Of a DNA stretch of 50,562 nucleotides, positions 34,093-43,092 are shown in pieces. The stretch spans positions 1-50,562 of the forward strand of contig CAYTNY010000005.1 of NCBI GenBank assembly GCA_964439215.1, in the 5' to 3' direction. Position 1 is the stretch's first letter; every line of letters begins with the position of its first letter. Below the pieces are notes generated by a model that had not been told where the DNA came from, searched no databases, and saw nothing but the letters and a program-made list of their open reading frames with translations. The stretch is from CAYTNY01 sp964439215. GTDB lineage: Bacteria; Oederibacteriota; PGYV01; CAYTNY01. A program made the position numbers and the translations under genes.

Positions 34093-34134
34093 AACTTTAT
34101 TTATAATAAAAATATTCTTATCATAAATAAAGTT
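34093..34134. promoter_or_regulatory. 12-base inverted repeat with 18-base spacer, possible activator site
   Basis: Arms AACTTTATTTAT (34093-34104) and ATAAATAAAGTT (34123-34134) are perfectly complementary. The position suits an upstream activating sequence. A weak terminator for the kinase-fold gene that ends at 34206 is an alternative, but no T-run follows on that strand. Confidence 0.45.
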
Positions 34135-34175
34135 TTTATTAAACACAGTACCATACGTCTGCCGGCGTGCACTTC

Positions 34176-34202
34176 TATGTTTTTTATTCTTAACAAAACA
34201 TA
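34176..34202. promoter_or_regulatory. Inverted repeat at the end of the kinase-fold gene
   Basis: TATGTTTT and AAAACATA with an 11-base spacer, immediately after the stop of the 341-aa gene. It could be a weak terminator or a third upstream dyad. Confidence 0.35.
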
Positions 34203-34205
34203 CCT

Positions 34206-35231
34206 TTACCGATGCTGTATTTTTTTCAGATTTGATTTTATACTCCGCAGTTTTCCTATTTGAACAAGTATAACATCAAGATCCCTTTTGTCCTGCATTT
34301 TACCGTGATTTTCCTTAAGTATCCTTGCTGTGCAGTTTGCCAGAACATTCAGGGAATATTTATGGGCATAAAACGCCAGAAGATCCATATGAAGTTCATA
34401 AGGGCCGTATATTTTTTTATATTCTTCCAGAAAATATCCGAAGTTTTTTATACGTATAAAGAACCATATATCAGCCTCAGGCGGTTCAAAAGATGACATT
34501 TCCCAGTCAAATATATGCGGCACTTTTTTTTCATCCACTTTTATGTTCCAGCCGTGCAGATCATTGTGGCATAAAACTTTTTGGGTTTTTATTTTTTCCG
34601 CCGCCGCACTGAGATAATGAAACTCTTTTATATATTTTTCAAGTTCCTCCCTGAACAGTTCCAGTTCTTCTTTTAATATTTCATGAGCCTTTCTTTCCGG
34701 AGGTGCTGACAATGCTCTGTTTACAGCAGCTTTAAGATGTTTTTCCGTAATACCGGGATCCTTCATTTTGGCTATTTCATCAGGCACTGTTTCTTCCATT
34801 CCTTTGCTTTCTTTATGGTACAATGCCACGGCCCGGGCCATTTTTCCGAGCATTTCACTGTCAAGGTCATCAAACTCCCCTAAATCTCGTCCTTTTATGT
34901 ATTCAAATATAATAAACGGATGTTCCCTGAAATACGCTTTAAATCCGCCGGATTTAAGCCTTTCCGGCGCGCCTATATCTTTGATTCCTCTTTCATATTT
35001 CAGTTTCCACGTAACCGGCAGATAAAAATCAGTCATAAAAGCAAATATCCTGGCATTGGGTGAATCAGAATATATTTTTACGAAATATTCCCGCCCGTTT
35101 TCTGCTTCCGCCTTATAATTGTAACTTATGGCGCCCTCCGGTATATGGGTCATTTTTTTTAAAACTATGCCGTATTTATTACGGACAGCCTCAAAAAAAC
35201 TGTTTTTGTCTATATCAGGTTCTGACTGCAT
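34206..35231 (-). CDS. Aminoglycoside-phosphotransferase-fold kinase (APH/CotS-like)
   Basis: The 341-aa product has the protein-kinase-like APH fold. The N-lobe nucleotide region contains YFVKIY (catalytic Lys type) and the hinge FIIFEYIKGRDL. The catalytic loop HNDLHGWN lies at about residues 219-226, and the metal-binding FDWE near 240, followed by ADIWFF. This set defines choline/aminoglycoside/homoserine-kinase-type small-molecule kinases and CotS-like proteins; the substrate cannot be predicted. Resistance is unlikely to be the role given the chromosomal envelope/regulatory context. It overlaps the upstream coiled-coil gene by 17 bases and is the last gene before the sigma-54 promoter region. 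Confidence 0.8.
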   Translation of the reverse strand: MQSEPDIDKNSFFEAVRNKYGIVLKKMTHIPEGAISYNYKAEAENGREYFVKIYSDSPNARIFAFMTDFYLPVTWKLKYERGIKDIGAPERLKSGGFKAYFREHPFIIFEYIKGRDLGEFDDLDSEMLGKMARAVALYHKESKGMEETVPDEIAKMKDPGITEKHLKAAVNRALSAPPERKAHEILKEELELFREELEKYIKEFHYLSAAAEKIKTQKVLCHNDLHGWNIKVDEKKVPHIFDWEMSSFEPPEADIWFFIRIKNFGYFLEEYKKIYGPYELHMDLLAFYAHKYSLNVLANCTARILKENHGKMQDKRDLDVILVQIGKLRSIKSNLKKIQHR

Positions 35232-36000
35232 AATTATCCTTTGTTTTTATTTTTTTAAGTTTTCCTTTTATTTTTTCGTAAAGTTTTTCAAGCTCTGTGC
35301 ATTTTTCCTCTATGGCCCTTCTGTTTTTTTTATCGGTCTCAACTCCAAACTGTTTAAATACATCAAGCACTTTTTTTTCCTCTTTCAGAATATATATCCG
35401 CTGCTTTGCCTGCATTGCTTTTTTTTCCAGATAATATATCATATCATATTCCGCTTCTCTGACGCTGCCGCCTGCACCGGTTCTGATTTCCGCAGAAACA
35501 TCAAATACCGTGCCTGTTTCATATATTTCACGGCTCCACTTGCTGCGTTCCGTATATGTTTTTTTCATGTCACCGCATTTTTCCGCCGCACAGTTGTAAA
35601 CTTTTTTATCAAATTCCTGAAGTATAACCGATACCATTACAAATTTATCTTCTTTCAGCGCGGATAGTTCAGTTTCCATAATATATTTCTCATATCCAAG
35701 TTTATTTCCTTTTTTAAGATAAAACCCGAGCAGGATCCCGTTTATAAATTTCATGACAGGATTGCGGCCCCCGGCGGATTTCATTTCTGAAATTTTTTTC
35801 TTTACCGCTTCATATTTTTTTTCAATTTTTTCGTATTGCCGGCTTTTTTCTTTCAGGGCGCTGTTTATTTTTCCGGCCTCTTCTTTAAAATATTCAATAC
35901 TGCTTCCCGACAATATCATAATCAGAAAAAAAACCGCAAGCACAATCACCGCGCTTTTTTTTACAATACACATTCCGGCAAAAAAACTTTCCTTTTTCAT
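35215..36000 (-). CDS. Membrane-anchored coiled-coil protein, unknown
   Basis: The 261-aa product has one N-terminal membrane helix (about residues 13-31, SAVIVLAVFFLIMILSGSS), then a coiled coil (about 35-75), a middle region with two Cys (YNCAAEKC), and a second long Lys/Glu-rich helix from about 195 to the end. No family recognised. The ATG shares one base with the stop of the response-regulator gene (TGATG), so it is probably part of the same transcript and may be a product controlled or used by the two-component system. Confidence 0.6.
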   Translation of the reverse strand: MKKESFFAGMCIVKKSAVIVLAVFFLIMILSGSSIEYFKEEAGKINSALKEKSRQYEKIEKKYEAVKKKISEMKSAGGRNPVMKFINGILLGFYLKKGNKLGYEKYIMETELSALKEDKFVMVSVILQEFDKKVYNCAAEKCGDMKKTYTERSKWSREIYETGTVFDVSAEIRTGAGGSVREAEYDMIYYLEKKAMQAKQRIYILKEEKKVLDVFKQFGVETDKKNRRAIEEKCTELEKLYEKIKGKLKKIKTKDNYAVRT

Positions 36001-37322
36001 CAGGTAATTCCGTATTTTTTCATTTTTGCAATCATTGTGGCCCTGTTCATTTTCAGGATCCCGGCGGCTTTAGCTCTGTTTCCGTCTGTTTTACCAAGCG
36101 CTTCTGAAATCATTTTTTTCTCTATGTTTCCTATTTGCCCCGCAAAATCCTCCCTGTTCTCCCGGGATATATTCTTTATCTCTTCAGGAAGGTCCTTCTC
36201 TTTTATAACCGGACCTTCCGATATAACCATTATTCTCTGTATAATATTCTCAAGTTCTCTTATGTTGCCCGGAAACGTATACTGCATCAGAACATCAACG
36301 GCTTCTTTGCTTATGGATTCCACTTTATAATCGCCGTACTCCGCATATTTTTTTATAAAATATTCCGCTAAAAGCGGTATATCCTCTCTTCTTTCTTTCA
36401 GCGAAGGCAATTTTATTTCAACAACATTAAGCCTGTAATAAAGTTCTTTTCTGAATATGCCTTTTTTAACAGCTTCTTTAAGGTCCATATTAGTAGCGGC
36501 AATTATTCTCACATCAGCTTTTATTGTTTTTTCTCCGCCCACTCTTTCAAACTCTTTTTCCTGAATAAAACGCAGAAGTTTTATCTGCAGGGCCAAAGAA
36601 AGGTCCCCTATTTCATCAAGAAAAATACTGCCTTTCTCAGCAAGTTCAAACCTTCCTTTTTTCATTATATGCGCATCTGTAAAGGCGCCTTTTTCGTGGC
36701 CGAAAAGCTCACTTTCCAGAATTCCGGGAGCAAGCGCCGCGCAATTCACTTTTATAAGCGGATAAGCGCCGCGAAGGCTTTTACTGTGTATTCTTTCCGC
36801 TATAAGTTCTTTGCCTGTTCCGGATTCTCCGGTTATAAGTACGGTTGCCTCTTTTTCCGCTATTTTATCGGAAAAGACAAGTATTTTTTCAAGTTCCGTG
36901 CTTTTTCCGACAATATCACGTTTTACCATATTTTTCAGATAACAGTTTTCATCTTTTATATTCTTGGTTTTCAGAACATTTGCTGTTTTCATTCTTATAT
37001 GTTCAAGCGAAAAAGGTTTGGTTATAAAATCCGCGGCTCCTTTTTTCATCGCATCAACAGCTTTTTCAACCGTTCCGAAAGCGGTTACTATTATAACCTC
37101 TGTTCTGAAGTTCTTAAATTTGGCTTTTTCAAGCACGGAAATGCCGTCAGCCTCGGGAAGCTTAAGATCGGTTATAACAACATCATAATCTTTTTTCTCC
37201 AGAAATTCTCCGGCTTCTTCTGCTGATCCTGCACCGTCTGCCTCACATTCTTCTGTATTCAGAGCTTCTATCATAATCTCTCTGAGTTCTTTATTGTCTT
37301 CCACAACTAAGATTTCATTCAT
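36000..37322 (-). CDS. NtrC-family sigma-54-dependent response regulator
   Basis: 440 aa in three domains. The receiver (about 1-115) has acidic VVEDN, the phospho-acceptor D52 in VVITDLKLPEADG, and K102 in TKPF. The AAA+ sigma-54 activator domain (about 137-365) has Walker A GESGTGKE at 165-172, the sigma-54-contacting loop GAFTDA at 212-217 (the usual form is GAFTGA), and Walker B IFLDEIGD. The C-terminal FIS-type HTH (about 395-440) reads GNRAKAAGILKMNRATMIAKM. It activates RpoN promoters on phosphorylation by the kinase encoded 9 bases upstream. A near-perfect sigma-54 promoter with upstream dyads lies about 2 kb downstream, at 33986-34001, and is the obvious candidate target. Confidence 0.95.
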   Translation of the reverse strand: MNEILVVEDNKELREIMIEALNTEECEADGAGSAEEAGEFLEKKDYDVVITDLKLPEADGISVLEKAKFKNFRTEVIIVTAFGTVEKAVDAMKKGAADFITKPFSLEHIRMKTANVLKTKNIKDENCYLKNMVKRDIVGKSTELEKILVFSDKIAEKEATVLITGESGTGKELIAERIHSKSLRGAYPLIKVNCAALAPGILESELFGHEKGAFTDAHIMKKGRFELAEKGSIFLDEIGDLSLALQIKLLRFIQEKEFERVGGEKTIKADVRIIAATNMDLKEAVKKGIFRKELYYRLNVVEIKLPSLKERREDIPLLAEYFIKKYAEYGDYKVESISKEAVDVLMQYTFPGNIRELENIIQRIMVISEGPVIKEKDLPEEIKNISRENREDFAGQIGNIEKKMISEALGKTDGNRAKAAGILKMNRATMIAKMKKYGIT

Positions 37323-37331
37323 ATAACTCCT

Positions 37332-38744
37332 TTAAACATCACTGTTCTCCGGCAGAATAATAAGAAATTCAGTGCCGCTGTCTTTACTGCTTTTGATCTC
37401 AATGGCGCCGCCATGGATTTCTTTTATTATTTTATAAGCAATTCCTAGCCCCAGACCGTATCCTTCTTTTTTTTCCGTATAAAAAGGCTGGAATATTTTT
37501 TCCTTTGTACTGTCCGGTATTCCTCTGCCGTTATCCCTGACAGTTATAAAAATTCTGCTGTTCTCGCCTTTTATTTTTACATCTAATTTTTTTTCTTTTT
37601 TATCAAGTGCTTCATATCCATTAATAATTATATTATACAGAGCTTTTTTTAGCAAATAATCATCCGCTCTTATTGTTTTTTCATTAATGCCGCCGTCTGC
37701 CTCGCATTTTAATATTTTTTTTATTTCCGGTTTAATATCCGCCAGCAAAGCATCCATAAGTTTCCCTATATTTACGCTGGAAAATTCCGGCGTGAATTCT
37801 TTTGTGTAAGTTAAAAAATTATTGACGAACATATCCATTTTCCGCGCGCTTACAAGTATATTTCCGGCATACTTTACCGCATTATCATCTCCGGATTTTT
37901 CCTTCAGCAGCTCCGCATATCCGGTTATAACGTTAAGGGAATTCCTTATTTCATGCGCAATACCCGCGGAAAACTCCCCCACCGCAGCCATTTTTTCCCT
38001 GTCGCGTATATAATCCTTTAACTCATTTTTCATTCTGTCAAACGCTCCGGCAAGCACCTGTATTTCCTCTTCTCCCTGTACCTCTATATTTTCATCAAAA
38101 TTCCTTCTGGATATCTCAAGTGCTTTTTCTTTCAGAAGACTGATAGGATATGTTATTTTTCTAGATATTATCATAGAAAGTATAAAAACAACTGCTGCAA
38201 TTATCGCCCCTGCCATAATAAGTGAATTGCTGTAATGCCTGATATATTTCATATACACGGCGCTTGCCTCCACTCCAAGCACTCCTGCATTCCCGTTTTT
38301 CCCTTCTATGGGTATATATATTGTTTTGAAATACCTCCCCCCTGTTCCTTTATAAAGCGGAGTGGACACGATGTCGCCTTTCATTGCTTTATCTGTTTCA
38401 AATGAATCAAGATGCACAAAAACACGGTCCTGTTTTCCAAGCATTGAAAACACGGGTTTTTTTTCCGTATTCAGTATTAAAATATCATTTACGCCGGTTA
38501 TTGTTTTTATTTTTGCCAGCCGCTCGATATATTTATCATGGACCCGCCCTTCCAGCTCAAGAAAGGGTATATCCTTTGGATCCACGTAATCCAGCATAAG
38601 CATCCCTGTTATTATAAGCCTGTTTTCCATCTCAAGGTTCAGGTCCTGTTTTACCATATTGTAAGTTATGGCCCCGTATATGCCCATAACCAGAAGAACA
38701 GCCAGAAAAAAATAAGCCATTAGTTTTCCGCGCAGTGTCTTCAT
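37332..38744 (-). CDS. Membrane sensor histidine kinase
   Basis: 470 aa. Two membrane helices (about 9-28 and 174-203) enclose a periplasmic sensor domain of about 145 residues with a Cache-like pattern (ILILNTEKKPVFS, FKTIYIPIEGKNGNAGVLGVE). HAMP spans about 200-250, and the HisKA phosphorylation site is H264 in AGIAHEIRNSLN. The ATPase domain has the N box (NIIINGYEA), G1 (VRDNGRGIP), F box (FQPFYTEK) and G2 (GLGLGIAYKI). It phosphorylates the NtrC-type regulator encoded just downstream. The signal is unknown; a periplasmic small ligand would fit a Cache domain. Its start overlaps the uvrC stop by 4 bases, placing the system in a DNA-repair transcript. Confidence 0.95.
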   Translation of the reverse strand: MKTLRGKLMAYFFLAVLLVMGIYGAITYNMVKQDLNLEMENRLIITGMLMLDYVDPKDIPFLELEGRVHDKYIERLAKIKTITGVNDILILNTEKKPVFSMLGKQDRVFVHLDSFETDKAMKGDIVSTPLYKGTGGRYFKTIYIPIEGKNGNAGVLGVEASAVYMKYIRHYSNSLIMAGAIIAAVVFILSMIISRKITYPISLLKEKALEISRRNFDENIEVQGEEEIQVLAGAFDRMKNELKDYIRDREKMAAVGEFSAGIAHEIRNSLNVITGYAELLKEKSGDDNAVKYAGNILVSARKMDMFVNNFLTYTKEFTPEFSSVNIGKLMDALLADIKPEIKKILKCEADGGINEKTIRADDYLLKKALYNIIINGYEALDKKEKKLDVKIKGENSRIFITVRDNGRGIPDSTKEKIFQPFYTEKKEGYGLGLGIAYKIIKEIHGGAIEIKSSKDSGTEFLIILPENSDV

Positions 38745-40537
38745 TTTTTCCGGCCCGCAGTATTTTTTCCGAATTTTTCCAGCAGTATTTTTTTCTGTTT
38801 CCTGCCTAAAAAACGTGTTCTTTCCCCGTTTTCATTTATATCTTTTATAAGTTCCCCGGGATCATTAAATTCATGATATATTTTCTGTATGGTTTTTTTT
38901 CCTATTCCGTGCAGGCCGTCAAAAACCGATTCAGTCATCTTTTTGCCCGCAACGGTAAACTGATATGCTATTGCAAATCTGTGCGCCTCATCCCTTACTC
39001 TCATAAGTATAAATCTTGCTTTTTCGGTTATTTCAACGGGATCGGGCCTCCATGGCAGAAAAACTTCTTCTTCTCTTTTTGCGATACCCGCTGCCGGTAC
39101 ATTTATCCCGAGTTTATCAAGCACGCCTTTCGCGGAATTCACCTGTCCTTTGCCCCCGTCTATAAGTATAAGATCCGGCATTGTTTCTTTCTTTTCAATC
39201 TTTTTTAGATATCTTCTTTTCACTATTTCCCGTATTGATTCAAAATCATCAATATATTTTACACTTTTTATTCTGTATCTTCTATAACTCTTTTTTTCCG
39301 GCGCTCCGTTCCGGAAAACCACACATGAACCCGCTGTATTTTCTCCGTGCATATGTGATATATCAATACCTTCAATAACACCGGGAACACGGGGAAGTCC
39401 AAGGATTTCTTTGAGTTCTTTTGCGCCTTTTTCATATTCACAGGCTTTTTCATAATTTTTTGCTTCAAGCATCCTGCTTTGTTTTATTCTTTCCTCTATA
39501 TTTTCCTTTGCCATTGCAAGAAGTCCGTCATTTTCTTTCATTATAATTTCTGTTTTTTTATCCGAAAAAACCGTTTTTTTCAGCGTTCTTGCGCAAAAAT
39601 CCGCTTTTGGTATGATTATATTTTCCGGAACATAGATGTTTCTGCCGTAATACCGTGCGATAAAAACATCCAGGCCTTCTTCATCCTCCGGAAGATCTTT
39701 AAATACACTTATTTTCCCTGCCATGAGCCTCCCTCCCCTGATGTTTAAAACACAATAATAGATATTCCTCTTGTCCTTGACAGATTCTATAACATCAATA
39801 TTTTTTTCTTCGGAAGACACGGCTTTTTGTTCCGTCATTATGTTCTTTACAGCCGCTGCCGCGTCCCTTGTGCGGGCCGCCTCCTCATACAGCTGTTTTC
39901 CGGAATATTCTTTCATTTTCTTTTCCAGCATTTTCAGTGTTTTTTTATAACTGCCGCTTAAAAATCTTTTCACGCTTTTTATTACCCCCGCATATTTTTC
40001 AGGGCTTATATTTCTTACGCAGGGAGCGCTGCATATCCCGGTGTCATAATATATGCAGGGCCTCTTTAAAGGTTTATCATCAAATGAATATCCGCACTGT
40101 CTTACCCGGAATATTTTATAAATTGCTTCTGTTACTTTTTTTGCATCTCCCGCCATATACGGCCCGTAATACGATGCCTTTTTATCGCTTGTATTTCTTG
40201 TCACATAAACTCCGGGATACACGCCGCTGCCCACCATAATAAAAGGATAGGATTTATCGTCTTTGAGCATTATATTGTATCTGGGTTTATGTTCTTTTAT
40301 AAGCGAATTTTCAAGCAAAAAAGCCTCAATTTCATTTTTTGTGACAATATAATCGGCTTCCCTGATGCGGCTTGACATAATCTGCGTTTTCATGTCTTTT
40401 GACGAACGGTTAAAATAAACAGCTGTTCTTTTTTTAAGATTAACAGCCTTGCCTATGTATATAATCCCGCCCGTTTCATCTTTGAAAATATAAACCCCGG
40501 GCTTTTCCGGAAAATCCGAAGCTTTAATTTTATTCAT
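38741..40537 (-). CDS. uvrC: Excinuclease ABC subunit C
   Basis: UvrC makes both incisions in nucleotide excision repair. From the ATG at 40537 the product is 598 aa. The GIY-YIG nuclease domain is at about 8-90 (PGVYIFKDETGGIIYIGKAV), then a Cys-containing CSAPCVR region. A UVR motif lies at about 200-235, an RNase H-like nuclease with EGIDISHMHG and LILIDGGKGQ at about 375-470, and a C-terminal helix-hairpin-helix follows. An in-frame upstream ATG at 40630 would add 31 residues unlike the family, so I prefer 40537, which has AAGGAAAAAAG upstream. It overlaps the DUF454 gene by 8 bases. Confidence 0.96.
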   Translation of the reverse strand: MNKIKASDFPEKPGVYIFKDETGGIIYIGKAVNLKKRTAVYFNRSSKDMKTQIMSSRIREADYIVTKNEIEAFLLENSLIKEHKPRYNIMLKDDKSYPFIMVGSGVYPGVYVTRNTSDKKASYYGPYMAGDAKKVTEAIYKIFRVRQCGYSFDDKPLKRPCIYYDTGICSAPCVRNISPEKYAGVIKSVKRFLSGSYKKTLKMLEKKMKEYSGKQLYEEAARTRDAAAAVKNIMTEQKAVSSEEKNIDVIESVKDKRNIYYCVLNIRGGRLMAGKISVFKDLPEDEEGLDVFIARYYGRNIYVPENIIIPKADFCARTLKKTVFSDKKTEIIMKENDGLLAMAKENIEERIKQSRMLEAKNYEKACEYEKGAKELKEILGLPRVPGVIEGIDISHMHGENTAGSCVVFRNGAPEKKSYRRYRIKSVKYIDDFESIREIVKRRYLKKIEKKETMPDLILIDGGKGQVNSAKGVLDKLGINVPAAGIAKREEEVFLPWRPDPVEITEKARFILMRVRDEAHRFAIAYQFTVAGKKMTESVFDGLHGIGKKTIQKIYHEFNDPGELIKDINENGERTRFLGRKQKKILLEKFGKNTAGRKK

Positions 40538-40922
40538 ATTCTTTTTTCCTTGTCGGAAGCGTAATAATATGTGTGGTGACTCCCAGAGCCGCTGCAATGA
40601 GCAGTATCCTTGCCCATATAAAAGGAACAAACAAAAATGCCGAAATAAGTATAAATGTCCACATTGTTGAGACAGCCGTTATTTTCGCGCGCCGCGGCAC
40701 TCCCCTGCCTTCCGTATAATCTCTTATATATGCGCCCAGTATTTTATTGTTTATAAGCCAATTATAGAATTTTTCCGAACCTCTGATATACAGCCATGCC
40801 GCCAGAAGAAGAAAAGGAGTAGTGGGAAGAACCGGAAGAAATATCCCCAAAACACCAAGTCCCACCGCAAAATGCCCCGCGGCCATATATATAATCTTTA
40901 AAAATCCTGTGTTTGTTTTCAT
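40530..40922 (-). CDS. DUF454/YbaN-family inner-membrane protein
   Basis: The 130-aa product matches the DUF454 family. HFAVGLGVLGIFLPVLPTTPFLLLAAWLY (about residues 17-45) is its signature, followed by FYNWLINNKILGAYIRDY and two more membrane helices. The family is small, inner-membrane and without a settled function. It overlaps uvrC, suggesting co-expression, although the functional link is unclear. Confidence 0.88.
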   Translation of the reverse strand: MKTNTGFLKIIYMAAGHFAVGLGVLGIFLPVLPTTPFLLLAAWLYIRGSEKFYNWLINNKILGAYIRDYTEGRGVPRRAKITAVSTMWTFILISAFLFVPFIWARILLIAAALGVTTHIITLPTRKKEYE

Positions 40923-41048
40923 AACATTATTATAACAAATTTTAAATCCGATAAATGCCGAATTTGACCGCGCGCATAGAATAAAACAGCAGAATTCCGG
41001 TCCCGGAGCTGTAAAAATATATCATTCCTTTTTTTCTGTATTCCTTTT

Positions 41049-43058
41049 TTACACATCAAACTTATAACTCTTTTTTTTCTTCTTTTTTATTCTCATTCCG
41101 CCTCTTATGTCTTCAATTTTATCCCTGAGCAGTGCGGCTCTTTCAAAGTTCATGTTTTCAGCTTCTTTAAGCATCTCTTTTTCCAGTTTTTTTATAAGAT
41201 CATTTCTGTCCGTGTATCCTATCTCTTTTTCCTCTTCCGCAGCCGGCACAGTAAAATAATCCATGGCATATACGCTTGTCATTATACTGCTTATTTCTTT
41301 TTTTATGGTCATAGGCGTTATTCCGTGTTCTTTGTTGTAAGCCTTTTGTTTTTTTCTTCTTCTTGCTGTTTCGTTTATGGCTGTTTTCATTGCTCCTGTT
41401 TTTTTATCCGCATACATTATAACGGTCCCTGATACATTTCTTGCAGCCCGGCCCGCAGTCTGAATAAGAGACGTGGCTGAACGCAGAAACCCTTCTTTAT
41501 CCGCATCAAGTATTGCCACAAGGGATACTTCGGGAAGATCCAGGCCCTCACGCAGAAGATTTATCCCGATAAGAGCCGTAAATTTTCCCTGCCGCAGCTC
41601 CCGTATTATCCCCACCCGTTCCAATGTATCAATATCCGAATGAAGATACCGGCATTTAATTCCTTTTTCTTTTAAAAAAGCGGTCAGATTTTCAGCCATC
41701 TTTTTTGTAAGCGTTGTAACAAGCGTCCTTTCATTTTTTTCTTCCCGTTTTTTTATTTCCTTCATCAGGTCATCCATCTGCCCGGAAACGGGCCTGACTA
41801 TTATTTCGGGGTCTATAAGGCCGGTGGGCCTGACTATCTGTTCGGCTATGTGCCCCCCGCTTTTTTTTCTTTCATATTCCGCGGGAGTCGCGGATACAAA
41901 TACCGCTGTATTTATTCTTTCTTCAAATTCTTCAAAAGTAAGCGGCCTGTTGTCAAAAGCGCAGGGCAGCCTGAAACCGTATTTTACCAGGTTTTCCTTT
42001 CTGGACCGGTCCCCTCCGAACATTGCGTGAACCTGCGGTATTGTCGCGTGGGACTCATCTATAAACATAAGAGAATCCCCGGGAAAATAATCAAGCAGCG
42101 TAAAAGGAGGCTCTCCGGGTTTTCTTCCGTCCATCAGACGCGAATAATTTTCTATCCCTTTGCAGTATCCCATCTCAAGAAGCATTTCAATATCATACTC
42201 TGTTCTGGTTTTAAGCCTCTCATATTCAACAGGCCGGTCCTTAAAATCCTTCAGTCTTTCAGCCAGTTCGTCTTTAATACGTTTTACAACATCCTGTGTC
42301 CTGCCTTCTTCTATTACATAATGAGTTGCCGGATAAACACTTGTTCTTCGCAGGCGGTTCTTTACATTTTTACTCACGGGATCTGTTTCTGATATTGATT
42401 CTATTTTATCCCCGAAAAACTCTATTCTTAAGGCAGTATCCGAATAAGCGGGAAAAATTTCCATAATATCCCCTTTTATCCTGAACATACCCCTGGAAAA
42501 CTCAAATTCATTTCTTGTATACTGCATCTGAATAAGCCGCGATGATATTTCATTGATGCCTTCGTCCATATCCTCTTCCAGATACAGTCTCATATTTTTA
42601 TATGTTTCAGGCGCGCCTATTCCGAATATGCTTGATACACTTGCTATAATAACAACATCCCTGCGTGTTAAAAGTTTATATGTCGCGGCAAGCCGCATTT
42701 TTTCAAGTTCGTCATTCACCGCTGAATCTTTTTCTATAAAAAGATCACGATGCGGAACATACGCTTCCGGCTGATAATAATCATAATAAGAAACAAAATA
42801 CTCTACGGCATTTTCCGGAAAAAAACTTTTAAATTCCATATAAAGCTGCGCAGCAAGGGTTTTATTGTGAGACAGAATAATGGCAGGACGGCCCGCATTT
42901 TCAATAATCTTTGCCATGGTAAAAGTTTTACCCGAGCCTGTAACTCCCAAAAGCGTCTGATATTTTTGTTCGGCGGATAAACCGCTTAAAAGTTTTTTTA
43001 TGGCCGCCGGCTGGTCGCCTTCAGGCTTAAATTTTGTATTTAATATGAATTTTTTCAT
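41049..43058 (-). CDS. uvrB: Excinuclease ABC subunit B
   Basis: 669 aa. UvrB is the damage-verifying helicase of nucleotide excision repair. Walker A GVTGSGKT at 38-45, the damage-probing beta-hairpin YYDYYQPEAYVP near 92, DESHAT (Walker B type) and helicase motifs such as RAARN are all visible. The C-terminal UVR domain (about 620-655, LEKEMLKEAENMNFERAALL) binds UvrC. Start MKKFILNTKFKPEGDQPAAI is typical. A Lys-rich tail ends the protein. It lies 34 bases after the TPR gene and 126 bases before the DUF454-uvrC genes. Confidence 0.97.
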   Translation of the reverse strand: MKKFILNTKFKPEGDQPAAIKKLLSGLSAEQKYQTLLGVTGSGKTFTMAKIIENAGRPAIILSHNKTLAAQLYMEFKSFFPENAVEYFVSYYDYYQPEAYVPHRDLFIEKDSAVNDELEKMRLAATYKLLTRRDVVIIASVSSIFGIGAPETYKNMRLYLEEDMDEGINEISSRLIQMQYTRNEFEFSRGMFRIKGDIMEIFPAYSDTALRIEFFGDKIESISETDPVSKNVKNRLRRTSVYPATHYVIEEGRTQDVVKRIKDELAERLKDFKDRPVEYERLKTRTEYDIEMLLEMGYCKGIENYSRLMDGRKPGEPPFTLLDYFPGDSLMFIDESHATIPQVHAMFGGDRSRKENLVKYGFRLPCAFDNRPLTFEEFEERINTAVFVSATPAEYERKKSGGHIAEQIVRPTGLIDPEIIVRPVSGQMDDLMKEIKKREEKNERTLVTTLTKKMAENLTAFLKEKGIKCRYLHSDIDTLERVGIIRELRQGKFTALIGINLLREGLDLPEVSLVAILDADKEGFLRSATSLIQTAGRAARNVSGTVIMYADKKTGAMKTAINETARRRKKQKAYNKEHGITPMTIKKEISSIMTSVYAMDYFTVPAAEEEKEIGYTDRNDLIKKLEKEMLKEAENMNFERAALLRDKIEDIRGGMRIKKKKKKSYKFDV

Positions 43059-43092
43059 TGTGGCTGTTTTTCGCCCCTTATCCGCGCCGGTA

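Noticed and set aside
34206..35231. Antibiotic resistance gene (aminoglycoside phosphotransferase)
   Set aside because: Only the general kinase fold is shared; the setting is a chromosomal regulatory/envelope operon with no mobile elements.
40538..40630. Longer uvrC with 31 extra N-terminal residues
   Set aside because: The extra residues overlap the DUF454 gene and do not resemble UvrC, which begins close to the K-P-G-V-Y motif.
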